Positions 55,921 to 64,000 of a stretch of 64,000 nucleotides of DNA are shown here, piece by piece (the stretch's first letter is position 1; each line of letters starts with the position of its first letter). The notes under the pieces are model-generated. The model was not told the origin of the DNA. It made no database searches and saw only the letters and a list, made by a program, of their open reading frames with translations. This stretch comes from Acidobacteriota bacterium (GTDB lineage Bacteria; Acidobacteriota; Blastocatellia; Pyrinomonadales; Pyrinomonadaceae): NCBI GenBank assembly GCA_019639115.1, contig JAHBSM010000002.1:1-64000 (forward strand), in the 5' to 3' direction. The translations under genes and the position numbers were made by a program.

Positions 55921-57057
55921 CTAATCAGCCTGCATTCGCATGAATGTCGGCACGTCCAGGTCGGCGCTCACAACGTTCTCGTCCGCTTGCTGGCTGGCAT
56001 AGTTTGCCCGAGCAGCAGCCGCGATGGCGTTCGCTTCCGCAACCTTCGGGGCAGGCTGCGATACCGAGGCCGCGGAGTCGAATCCGGTCGCGATCACCGT
56101 GATCTTGATCTGATCGCCCATATCATCGCGGATGACGCTGCCCCAGATGATGTCAGCGTTATCGTCCGCCTCGCCCTCGATCATACCGATCGCGTCCTCG
56201 ACCTCGCCCAGGATCATATCCGGGCCGCCGGTGACGTTGATAAGTGCAGCCTTGGCTCCCTTGATCGATTTCTCTTCGAGCAGCTTATAGTCCAAGGCCG
56301 CGCGCATCGCCTTGGAAGCCGCCTCTTCACCTTCGCCGCGGCCGACGCCCATCAGCGCGACGCCTTTGTTTTTCATTACGGTGGTCACGTCGGCAAAATC
56401 CAGATTTATGATGCCCGGCGTGGTTATCAGGTCAGTGATGCCCTGGACCGCATGCAGCAGCACTTCGTCAGCACGTTTGAATGCATCGAGTATCGTGATC
56501 TTCTCTTCGACCTCACGGAGCTTTGCATTCGGGATCGTAATAAGCGTATCCACAACGCCGCGCAGCTCGGCGAGCCCTTCCTCAGCTTGGGCCATACGTT
56601 TCTTGCCTTCCACGCTGAATGGCTTGGTCACGACCGCGACCGTCAGGGCTTCGAGTTCAGAGGCCAGCGACGCGACTACCGGAGCGGCTCCCGTCCCGGT
56701 GCCGCCGCCAAGTCCCGCCGTAACGAAGACCATGTCGGAACCTTCAAGGACGTCAAGCAGCTTCTGATGATCTTCGAGTGCAGCATCCCGCCCTTTGAGC
56801 GGGTTGGAACCGGCACCCAGGCCGCGGGTCGATTTTGTGCCGAGCTGTATCTTGATCGGGGCCTTCGAGGCCTCCAAAGCCTGCAGGTCGGTGTTCGCCA
56901 CGATGAACTCTACACCCTTGATGCCGGCTTCGATCATTCGGTTGACAGCGTTGCCGCCACCGCCGCCTACGCCGATGACCTTGATGCGGGCACCCGTGAT
57001 GGGCGGCTCGTCAATGAACATGCGGATACCGGAATTGATGGACTTTTGGTCTTTCAT
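55921..57057 (-). CDS. ftsZ: cell division protein FtsZ
   Basis: A 378-residue tubulin-like GTPase that forms the division ring. The start at 57055-57057 has AGGAAG 7 bases upstream, and is preferred to the ATG at 57111, which has none. [12 protein letters not shown]4 loop, [15 protein letters not shown], the NTDLQAL segment, [14 protein letters not shown] and the C-terminal peptide [11 protein letters not shown] (binds FtsA, ZipA-like partners) are all present. It is last in the division run, 153 bases after ftsA. Confidence 0.98.
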   Translation of the reverse strand: MKDQKSINSGIRMFIDEPPITGARIKVIGVGGGGGNAVNRMIEAGIKGVEFIVANTDLQALEASKAPIKIQLGTKSTRGLGAGSNPLKGRDAALEDHQKLLDVLEGSDMVFVTAGLGGGTGTGAAPVVASLASELEALTVAVVTKPFSVEGKKRMAQAEEGLAELRGVVDTLITIPNAKLREVEEKITILDAFKRADEVLLHAVQGITDLITTPGIINLDFADVTTVMKNKGVALMGVGRGEGEEAASKAMRAALDYKLLEEKSIKGAKAALINVTGGPDMILGEVEDAIGMIEGEADDNADIIWGSVIRDDMGDQIKITVIATGFDSAASVSQPAPKVAEANAIAAAARANYASQQADENVVSADLDVPTFMRMQAD

Positions 57058-57210
57058 CGATAGACTTCCTACAGGTTCGACATTGTCGTCGAAAGTGATA
57101 TTGATACTCATCTGAAGTGGGTTGCCGACAACAATATATTGGGCTAACGGCTTCAGAGGATACTACTGTTTGCGATAAAAATCCAACATCAACGCCGCGA
57201 AATATGACAT

Positions 57211-58449
57211 TTATCTGAATTTTTCTCTAAATCCTTCGATCCACTCGCTCATTCGCCTGACCGCCGACCGTCCGCCGGAGTTCTCGCGGCGTTCCGCGTC
57301 CGTCAACGACACCCTTGCCAGGCCGCATGCGGTCGTCCACGATGGCGATCTGACCTCGTCGATCAAGCCGCCGAAGTGCTCTTCGTCGGGATAACCCAGC
57401 CTGGTCGGCGCGTCGAACACCTGTTCCGCGACCTCGCAGAGTCCTCTGACCAGCGAACCTCCGCCCGTCAGGATGACGCCGCTGGATATCTGCGCGGACG
57501 TACGCCTGGCGTCGCGCGCTATATGCTGCATCAGTTCGATCGCCCGAGGCTGCATGATGTCGCAGAGTATCTCCTTGGACAATCCGCGCGGCTCGCTCCG
57601 CCCCACGGGCATTATCTCGATCACTTCCGCGCGTTCGTCCGGCGACAGGAGTTCGCCCGCGACACAGCCGAAATCGTGCTTGATGCGATTCGCATGTGGG
57701 ATAGATACGCGGAGCCCCACCGCGATATCTTTTGTAAAATGCGTGCTCCCGAACGGAAAGACCGTGATCTGCTGAACGGCGCCTCGGCTGAATATGACCA
57801 AGCTCGTGATCTCTGCACCCATGTTCACAAGCGCACATCCGTATTCGCGATCGTCGTCCGTCACGCAGCTCTCGCCTGCCGCCAGCGGTTCCAAAAGCGT
57901 ACGCTCGACGTCGAGGCCTGCCTTCCCGACGGCTTTGATCAGATTCTGCCGACCGGCGCCGGGGCTGACTATAACGTGAACGCGTGCTTCCAGCCGCGAG
58001 CCCAACATCCCGAGCGGTTCGGTTATGCCGTCCTGGCCGTCAATAATGAACTCCTGCGGCAGCCGGTCCACAACTTCCCAACCTGGCTGTAGCGGCATCG
58101 CGCTCGCGGAATCGATCGCTCGGTCGATATCGTCCTCGGTGATCTCCTTGTCAGAACCGGCTACAGCTACGACGCCGGCCTTATTCTCGCCGAGGAAATG
58201 CTCACCCGAAAGGTTGACGGTCGCCGATCCGAGCTCCGTCCCCGAAGATCGCTCAGCCTCGCTGACAGCTCGCCGCACGGCGTCGGCTACGGCTTCGGTC
58301 GAAGTGACAATACCGCGCCGCATGCCCTTCGTTTCGGCTGAACCGAACCCGACGATGTTCATCCTGCCGTCGTCGGACGATTCGCCGACAATACACCGGA
58401 CCCGGCTGGTGCCGATGTCGAGCCCGACAGACTGTAACTCTTTACTCAT
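57211..58449 (-). CDS. ftsA: cell division protein FtsA
   Basis: A 412-residue actin-like ATPase that tethers FtsZ to the membrane. The N terminus VGLDIGTSRVRCIVGE is the phosphate-1 loop. SHMA region (about 85-160), GCALVNMGAEIT phosphate-2, and GVILTGGGSLVRGLCE adenosine loop are visible. A C-terminal amphipathic helix (WIEGFREKFR) would hold the membrane. It starts 26 bases after the ftsQ stop. Confidence 0.97.
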   Translation of the reverse strand: MSKELQSVGLDIGTSRVRCIVGESSDDGRMNIVGFGSAETKGMRRGIVTSTEAVADAVRRAVSEAERSSGTELGSATVNLSGEHFLGENKAGVVAVAGSDKEITEDDIDRAIDSASAMPLQPGWEVVDRLPQEFIIDGQDGITEPLGMLGSRLEARVHVIVSPGAGRQNLIKAVGKAGLDVERTLLEPLAAGESCVTDDDREYGCALVNMGAEITSLVIFSRGAVQQITVFPFGSTHFTKDIAVGLRVSIPHANRIKHDFGCVAGELLSPDERAEVIEIMPVGRSEPRGLSKEILCDIMQPRAIELMQHIARDARRTSAQISSGVILTGGGSLVRGLCEVAEQVFDAPTRLGYPDEEHFGGLIDEVRSPSWTTACGLARVSLTDAERRENSGGRSAVRRMSEWIEGFREKFR

Positions 58450-58475
58450 CTTCTATTTACAACCTGTAATATGAT

Positions 58476-59306
58476 CTAGTACGTTAAATACTCTAATATC
58501 GGTGAGACGCCGCCCGAATTGACTGAACGCACGCGGTCGCCTTTGCCCGCGATCGCGTCGATAGCCGAATAGAGGCTCTTGCCAAAATCATCCTTAGCGA
58601 GCACGACCGATATATTTCTCCCGCCTTCCGTCACGACAGCCGACGGCTGCCTTGTGTCTGTAAGATCGACCTCGACAACGCGTTCAGCCACACCGAGAGC
58701 CTTGAATTCATCGATCATCTTCCGATACGCTTTGACCCTTGCAATGTTGCCTTTGATCGCGTCCTCGGTCTTTCGCTCGTCCCATCCACGCATCGCGAAC
58801 GGCATGGTCGGCTCAGACCCACGCGCGGCGGCAAGTATCACGCCTTCTGCGTCAACAAGCCGGTCCCCGCCCGCCATTTTGACGATCGCCACAGGAACTC
58901 TCTCTTTGATATCGACCGCGACAGCGTTGGGGAGCGAAAGAGAAAGGCTCGCGGACCGAACGAACGGCAGTTTCTCTATCGCCTCGCGCATGGCCGAAAG
59001 GTCGGCATCAAAGACGCTCCCTGTCTTTTCCGTACGCGAGAGAGCAGCCCGCTTGACGTCCTCGGTCGCGACCCGGTCGGTTCCGCGCACCTTGATCTCG
59101 CGCAAAGCGAAGAACGAAGAGCTCGCCGCCGCACGCAGTCCGTACGCGCCGAGCGTCACTATACCGGCGACAAGGAGCAATATCACGATGCCGCCCGCCA
59201 CGAATCTGCCGATCTCGATAGATCGGCCTTTCGTTCGCGTTTGCCTTTTGCGAGACGCGGCCGGCTTCGCTTTCCTTACGGTGCTTTTTTTCCTGGACTT
59301 TGCCAT
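58476..59306 (-). CDS. ftsQ: cell division protein FtsQ
   Basis: A 276-residue bitopic protein with a basic N-terminal region (MAKSRKKSTVRKAKPAASRK), one membrane segment (about 34-56), a POTRA domain (FALREIKVRGTDRVATEDVKRAA) and the FtsQ beta domain. It links division proteins across the membrane. The order murC-ftsQ-ftsA-ftsZ is as in most bacteria, but ddl is missing between murC and ftsQ. Confidence 0.93.
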   Translation of the reverse strand: MAKSRKKSTVRKAKPAASRKRQTRTKGRSIEIGRFVAGGIVILLLVAGIVTLGAYGLRAAASSSFFALREIKVRGTDRVATEDVKRAALSRTEKTGSVFDADLSAMREAIEKLPFVRSASLSLSLPNAVAVDIKERVPVAIVKMAGGDRLVDAEGVILAAARGSEPTMPFAMRGWDERKTEDAIKGNIARVKAYRKMIDEFKALGVAERVVEVDLTDTRQPSAVVTEGGRNISVVLAKDDFGKSLYSAIDAIAGKGDRVRSVNSGGVSPILEYLTY

Positions 59307-59322
59307 TGATCTGATGGAATTC

Positions 59323-60711
59323 TTATTTCTTTTCTGACAGTTTCTCTACAAATTCATCAGACAGCCGGGTCACGGTACCGGCGCCAAGCGTGAGAACCAG
59401 GTCGCCCGCTTGAAGCTCCGGTATCACACGTTCGACGGCATTCTCGATATCACCCAGATAGGTCGCGTTCTTATGGCCGTATTTTTTAATGTTCTCAGTG
59501 AGGACCTCGGCGGTTATGCCGTCGATCGGGGTTTCGCTGGCCGCATAGATATCCAGTACATAGAGAACGTCCGCATTATTGAAAGCAAGCGCGAACTCAT
59601 CCATTAGCTCCTGAGTTCGCGAGTAACGGTGCGGCTGGAATATAACTACGGTGCGGCGGCCCGGAGCGCTGTTCTTTGCCGCTGCCAGCGTCGCGAGGAT
59701 CTCGGTCGGGTGGTGGCCGTAGTCGTCGATCACGGTCACGCCGCCGATCTCGCCTTTGAATTGAAAACGTCGATTAGCATTGCGAAATTGGGCAAACGCT
59801 TCGACGATCCTCTCGAAAGGCACATCCATCTCAAGAGCGACAGCTGTCGCCGCTAAAGCATTGTACACATTATGTTTACCCGGTACGGGCAATCGGATCG
59901 AGCCCAATTCCCTGTCGCCTTGCCTCACCTGGAACGAAGACCCGAAGTCGTTGTCGTAACTGATCTCGTGAGCCGAGACATCGGCCTGCGCGGTCATCCC
60001 GTAGGTGACGCGCCGGCGTTTGATATTGGGGATTATGAGCTGCACGTTCGGGTCATCGAGACAGATGACCGCCGCACCAAAGAACGGGACCTTATTGACG
60101 AAATCGGTAAAACACTGAACGACATCGTCCATGCCCTTGTACGATTCCATGTGCTCTTTGTCGATGTTCGTCACGACGGCTATCGTCGGGTAGAGCATCA
60201 GGAACGAGCGGTCGCTCTCGTCGGCCTCCGTGACGAACCAATCGGACTGGCCGAGCCTAGCGTTCGAACCGAGTGTTTCGACGACGCCGCCGACCACCGT
60301 CGTCGGATCTATGCCGGCGTGCCCTAGCACCGTGGCGATCATCGACGTCGTGGATGTCTTGCCGTGAGTTCCGGCGACCGCGACGGCATACGGTTTGAGC
60401 ACCATAAGTTCCGCAAGCATTTCCGCACGCGGTATCACGGGTATGCCGTGCTCCCTTGCGTACACGACCTCGGGATTGTCCTCCCTGACCGCGGATGAAT
60501 AGACCACCACCTGGGCATCACCGACGTTTTCCGCTGCATGTCCCTCGTAGATCTTTGCCGAGAATAGGGTCTCGAGCCGATCGGTGTTCTTTGACCGCTT
60601 GAGGTCCGAACCGGATACGTTGAAGCCAAGATTGCAAAGCACTTCGGCGATGCCGCTCATACCGATGCCGCCAACGCCGATGAAATGTATATTTTTTACG
60701 TGTCGAAACAT
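59323..60711 (-). CDS. murC: UDP-N-acetylmuramate-L-alanine ligase
   Basis: A 462-residue Mur ligase that adds L-Ala to UDP-MurNAc. The ATG at 60709-60711 gives [25 protein letters not shown], a typical MurC start; a TTG three codons upstream is less likely. [12 protein letters not shown] carries the ATP loop, then [39 protein letters not shown] and a C-terminal [12 protein letters not shown]. It follows murG by 21 bases. Confidence 0.97.
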   Translation of the reverse strand: MFRHVKNIHFIGVGGIGMSGIAEVLCNLGFNVSGSDLKRSKNTDRLETLFSAKIYEGHAAENVGDAQVVVYSSAVREDNPEVVYAREHGIPVIPRAEMLAELMVLKPYAVAVAGTHGKTSTTSMIATVLGHAGIDPTTVVGGVVETLGSNARLGQSDWFVTEADESDRSFLMLYPTIAVVTNIDKEHMESYKGMDDVVQCFTDFVNKVPFFGAAVICLDDPNVQLIIPNIKRRRVTYGMTAQADVSAHEISYDNDFGSSFQVRQGDRELGSIRLPVPGKHNVYNALAATAVALEMDVPFERIVEAFAQFRNANRRFQFKGEIGGVTVIDDYGHHPTEILATLAAAKNSAPGRRTVVIFQPHRYSRTQELMDEFALAFNNADVLYVLDIYAASETPIDGITAEVLTENIKKYGHKNATYLGDIENAVERVIPELQAGDLVLTLGAGTVTRLSDEFVEKLSEKK

Positions 60712-60732
60712 TCCTTTCAAAACCGAAGCCGA

Positions 60733-61806
60733 TCAACGCTCGGCAAGCTCAAATATTATGTCAACTGCCGCTTCGGCCGCATCGGACCGGGCCATTTTAC
60801 GCGCCTCGATCGCCATTTTGTCGATCTTTGACGGGTCAGTATCGAACTCCTCGATCACCGAGGCGAGCGATTCGCCGCTTAGATCGTCCTGGAGCACCAT
60901 CCGGGCCGCGCCCTGGCGCTCGAGAGCTTCGGCATTTCGCCGCTGATGGTCATCCGCAGCGGTCGGCAGCGGTATCATAATCGCCGCTTTGCCCGCTGCC
61001 GCGACCTCAGCACAGGTCGTCGCTCCCGCCCTGCAGATTATCAGATCCGCCTTGTCAAAAGCCTCGACCATATTCGTTATGTATGGCCTGACGTCTGCGT
61101 CCGCAATACCGGCTTCCGTATAGGCCGTCGCAACATCTGCGAGATCGGCATCACCTGTTTGGTGCACGAAAGCGGCCTCGACCGAGCGTTCACGCAGGAT
61201 CGGGAGCGTGGACCTAACCGCGTTGTTTATCGCCCGCGAACCCTGCGATCCGCCAAAGACCAATATATTCAAAGGCTTAACAGCGTTTCGGTGTTTGACC
61301 TCAAAGAACTCGGACCGGACAGGGTTACCGGTCACGACCGCTTTCTTTCCAAAGTAGGCGGCGGCCTCGTCAAATGTCAGGGCCGCACGATCGACGAACC
61401 TCGCGAGCTGTCGATTCGTAAAACCGGGCAATGCGTTCGAGTCCATGACCATCGTTCTGCGGCCCATGAAATGTGCGGTCAGGACCACCGGCCCCGAAAC
61501 GTACCCGCCTGCACCGACGACGACATCCGGCTTGAAGTCACGAATGACCTTCCACGCCTCCGCAAAGCTCGTCGGCAATAGCAGACCGCCGCGTATCTTA
61601 CCTAGCAGCCCGACATTCTTTAGTCCCGCGCTACGGATCAACGCAAGCTGAAAGCCGCTCTCGGGTACGATCCGAGTCTCCAGGCCGCGTGCGGTGCCGA
61701 CAAACAGGACCTCGGACTCGGAGTCCCGGCGCATGACCTCATTGGCCACGGCAATGCCGGGATAGATATGTCCGCCGGTCCCGCCGGCTGCGATTATGAT
61801 CCTCAT
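60733..61806 (-). CDS. murG: lipid II synthase (MurG glycosyltransferase)
   Basis: A 357-residue glycosyltransferase, start at 61804-61806 (MRIIIAAGGTGGHIYPGIAVA). It adds GlcNAc to lipid I on the inner face of the membrane. GGTGGHIYPG binds the diphosphate, PDVVVGAGGYVSGP and the G-loop LVFGGSQGSRAINNA, and ICRAGATTCAEVAAAGKAAIMIPLP with TAADDHQRRNAEAL for the UDP-GlcNAc site, are present. Confidence 0.98.
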   Translation of the reverse strand: MRIIIAAGGTGGHIYPGIAVANEVMRRDSESEVLFVGTARGLETRIVPESGFQLALIRSAGLKNVGLLGKIRGGLLLPTSFAEAWKVIRDFKPDVVVGAGGYVSGPVVLTAHFMGRRTMVMDSNALPGFTNRQLARFVDRAALTFDEAAAYFGKKAVVTGNPVRSEFFEVKHRNAVKPLNILVFGGSQGSRAINNAVRSTLPILRERSVEAAFVHQTGDADLADVATAYTEAGIADADVRPYITNMVEAFDKADLIICRAGATTCAEVAAAGKAAIMIPLPTAADDHQRRNAEALERQGAARMVLQDDLSGESLASVIEEFDTDPSKIDKMAIEARKMARSDAAEAAVDIIFELAER

Positions 61807-61831
61807 CGCCATCTGTTTGCCGATCCGGCAT

Positions 61832-62986
61832 TTATGCGTAACGACGCCTGCGAACCCGTCCTCGATTCTTCGACCCTTCATTGGCCTCAGCGGCAACTGA
61901 GTAACGTGAGATGCTGAGCAAGACCCCGACGGCCGCAAGCGAGACCAGCACCGACGACCCGCCGTACGATATGAACGGCAAAGGTATCCCTTTTGCAGGC
62001 ACGATCGATATCACGACGCTGATGTTGAACAACGCCTGAACGATCAGTCCGGTGATAACGCCGATACCTAAAAGCATGCCAAACCTGTCAGGAGCATTCA
62101 GAGCCGCCCTCGTGCCCCGCCACAGCAGGACCCCGAACAAAACAAGGACGGCAAGCGTCCCGATCAAGCCTAATTCTTCACCTACCACGGAAAAAATGAA
62201 GTCGGAATACGGGTATGGCAAATAGAAAAGTTTTGCCTGTCCCTTTGCAAAGCCCTCGCCGTAGATCCCTCCGGATCCGATCGCAAAGAGCGATTGGACG
62301 ACCTGATAGCCTTCGCCCTCGGAGTATTTGAACGGGTCCATGAACGCCATCAGCCGGGCAACCCGCCACGGAGCCAGCAACAGAGCGGCCACACCCGCCG
62401 CAAACATCGCCAGCACAAGCGATGCAACGTGCATCAGACGGGCTCCGGCGGCGAAATAAACAGTCGCAAATACAGCACAAAGGACCATGGTCGTCCCCAG
62501 GTCTTTTTCCAGCATCACAAGCGCCGCAAGCACGCCGAAAACTGCGGTCGACGGGAGCACACCGGCCAACAGGTCGCCGACCTTTTTCTCGCGGATCGTA
62601 AGGAACCAAGCCAGGAACAACGGCAGAACAAGCTTCGTCACTTCTGACGGCTGGACCGAGAACGTGCCCAGGCGGATCCAACGCCTCGCCCCATTTATCG
62701 GCGGGAAGAAAAGAACGGCGATCAGCAGCCCAATAGTCACGGCCAAGAGAGCGAAGACGACCCACCGACGGTTCAGTGAATGATAGTCGAGCCGCCCAAG
62801 GGCCAACATCACGGCGATCCCGATACCGACGAAAAGGATCTGTTTGTAGAAGTATCCGAATTGGCTCGTTTCCTGGCTTTCTTTGAACGCGATCATCGCG
62901 GAAGCGCTGTAGACCATAAGCGAACCGAACAGCGCCAGGCCCGCCGCTGTTGCCGTCATGATCCAATCTTGTCGTCCCGCTTTCAT
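61832..62986 (-). CDS. ftsW: lipid II polymerase FtsW (SEDS family)
   Basis: A 384-residue membrane protein with about ten membrane segments, start at 62984-62986 (MKAGRQDWIMTATAAGL). GARRWIRLGTFSVQPSEVTKL, KDLGTTMVL and GEELGLIGT (SEDS active-site region), YPYSDFIFSVVGEELG and PLPFISYGGSS are present. It polymerises lipid II in the septum with its PBP partner. Between murD and murG as usual. Confidence 0.96.
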   Translation of the reverse strand: MKAGRQDWIMTATAAGLALFGSLMVYSASAMIAFKESQETSQFGYFYKQILFVGIGIAVMLALGRLDYHSLNRRWVVFALLAVTIGLLIAVLFFPPINGARRWIRLGTFSVQPSEVTKLVLPLFLAWFLTIREKKVGDLLAGVLPSTAVFGVLAALVMLEKDLGTTMVLCAVFATVYFAAGARLMHVASLVLAMFAAGVAALLLAPWRVARLMAFMDPFKYSEGEGYQVVQSLFAIGSGGIYGEGFAKGQAKLFYLPYPYSDFIFSVVGEELGLIGTLAVLVLFGVLLWRGTRAALNAPDRFGMLLGIGVITGLIVQALFNISVVISIVPAKGIPLPFISYGGSSVLVSLAAVGVLLSISRYSVAAEANEGSKNRGRVRRRRYA

Positions 62987-63003
62987 TCGTCTCTTGTTGT
63001 CTA

Positions 63004-64000
63004 TCAGGCCGAGACTGAACCGCTCCCAAACTCGGCAACGCATGCTTTGAAAGCACGTCCGCGTTCCTCAAAACTATTGAACATATCAAAACTCGCGCAA
63101 GCCGGTGCGAGCAGAACCGAGTCCCCACGGCCCGCAAGCTCGCGAGCGGCCCGCACGGCATCGGCGAAGGAACCGGCTCGCGTTATGTCGCAAACGCCCC
63201 TTAACTGTTCCGCGATATTGTCCGCGTCCTCGCCGAGCACAACAACTGCCCTGACTGAGCGGGTGATCAACGGCACAAGCGGCGCGTACGGCGCGTTCTT
63301 TCCGCGTCCGCCGAGTATCAGCACCGTCTTGCCTTCGTCCTCCGCCAGAGCTTCGAGAGCTTTGACCGCCGCGTCCACTGACGTTGCTTTGGAATCGTTG
63401 TAGTAACGGACGCCGTCGATCTCGGCTACGAATTCGATCCTGTGCTCGACGCCGCGAAATTCAGCGACCGCCCGTCGGGTCGCATCGACTCCGGCACCGC
63501 ATGCCAATGCCGCGGCGAACGCTGCCAGCACATTCTCGACGTTATGAAGCCCGCGGAGAAATATCTCGTCTCTCGTGGTGAGCACTGTCTCGCCGTCCCC
63601 GGTCCTACGGACAAGCTCTCGCCCACGGAGAAAGCAGCCGTGCTCGAGCTCTCTGGTTACGCTGAACAATTCGACGCGGCCTCGCAGCCCCGCGGCCCAG
63701 GCCGCGGTTATTTCGTTATCCGCATTCAGGATCGCGACGTCCTCCGGCGTCTGGTTCATGAACAAACGATGCTTTGCGGCCGCGTAATCCATGAACGAAT
63801 CGTACCGGTCGAGATGATTGGGTGTAACGTTCAGGCAGAGGCCGACCCGTGGACGCAGATCAACGATCGTCTCTAGCTGAAAACTGGACAGCTCAGCAAC
63901 GATCCATGAATCTGCATTGGTACGGCCGACCAGATCGAGCAGCGGAGTCCCTATATTGCCGCCGACGTGCGTATCAAATCCATTGGCCCTGAGTATCTCA
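63004..64000 (-). CDS. murD: UDP-N-acetylmuramoylalanine-D-glutamate ligase, 5' part off the window
   Basis: The frame stays open from the edge to the stop at 63004, so about 332 C-terminal residues are present and the N-terminal part with the UMAG and ATP loops is off the window. Visible motifs are GGNIGTPL, SWIVAELSSFQLETI, NVTPNHLDRYDS, YAAAKHRLF, VEHRIEFVAEIDGVRYYNDSKATSVDAA and LILGGRGKNA, and a C-terminal LAPACASFDMFNSFEERG. It adds D-Glu to UDP-MurNAc-L-Ala. First visible gene of the division/wall run. Confidence 0.96.
   Translation of the reverse strand, partial: EILRANGFDTHVGGNIGTPLLDLVGRTNADSWIVAELSSFQLETIVDLRPRVGLCLNVTPNHLDRYDSFMDYAAAKHRLFMNQTPEDVAILNADNEITAAWAAGLRGRVELFSVTRELEHGCFLRGRELVRRTGDGETVLTTRDEIFLRGLHNVENVLAAFAAALACGAGVDATRRAVAEFRGVEHRIEFVAEIDGVRYYNDSKATSVDAAVKALEALAEDEGKTVLILGGRGKNAPYAPLVPLITRSVRAVVVLGEDADNIAEQLRGVCDITRAGSFADAVRAARELAGRGDSVLLAPACASFDMFNSFEERGRAFKACVAEFGSGSVSA

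Noticed and set aside
55987..57063. A 358-residue plus-strand frame opposite ftsZ.
   Set aside because: FtsZ has all motifs; the opposite frame has none.

Overview
The window reads as part of a Gram-negative bacterial chromosome, most probably Acidobacteriota and possibly Blastocatellia-like. This assignment is inferred. The support is a VWFA-related protein of the type expanded in Acidobacteria (40423-41412), Kdo/LPS genes that imply an outer membrane, many small lipoproteins and zinc-ribbon/TPR/Ser-Thr kinase genes, and the 16S start at the left edge. Base composition and codon use look even throughout. I see no phage, insertion sequence, integrase or CRISPR array.

Left part (1-10.9 kb): the 5' end of a 16S rRNA gene on the minus strand with a consensus promoter, a tRNA-Gly(CCC) gene, and a methyltransferase. 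A nine-gene minus-strand run follows, built around Kdo supply: kdsB fused to a GNAT domain, a small membrane protein, pyrG (CTP synthase), a DUF4198 protein, kdsA, a lipoprotein, a degenerate M1-peptidase-like protein, a secreted protein and kdsC. KdsA and KdsC make Kdo, PyrG makes the CTP, and KdsB joins them as CMP-Kdo.

11-26.4 kb: a CPBP protease, a FecR-domain protein, a GAF-SpoIIE phosphatase with an ImmA/IrrE-like gene, a lone nuoI, sucD followed by ndk, a tandem-DUF4440 lipoprotein, two MacB-type permeases without an ATPase, and a cluster of PilZ protein, beta-CASP nuclease and GAF-GGDEF protein.

26.4-27.8 kb: the most unusual segment. Two separately promoted short lipoproteins (Asn-Ala-Pro-Ala-Thr repeats; Ala/Asn heptads) each end in lysines, have structured leaders and are closed by hairpin terminators. 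They may be Lpp-like envelope lipoproteins.

27.8-51 kb: a YyaL-type thioredoxin protein, a class III aminotransferase with a Cys cluster, TPR membrane proteins, an ECF sigma factor with its anti-sigma factor and an apparent self-type promoter, a Ser/Thr kinase cluster, tRNA-Arg(ACG), an M3 peptidase, an NtrY/NtrX-type pair with a CapA-like gene, a second CPBP protease, nadC and a charged-tail lipoprotein.

51-64 kb: a minus-strand run of division and wall genes, murD (cut by the window edge)-ftsW-murG-murC-ftsQ-ftsA-ftsZ, then pdxA, a response regulator and valS. murB and ddl are absent from the visible part.
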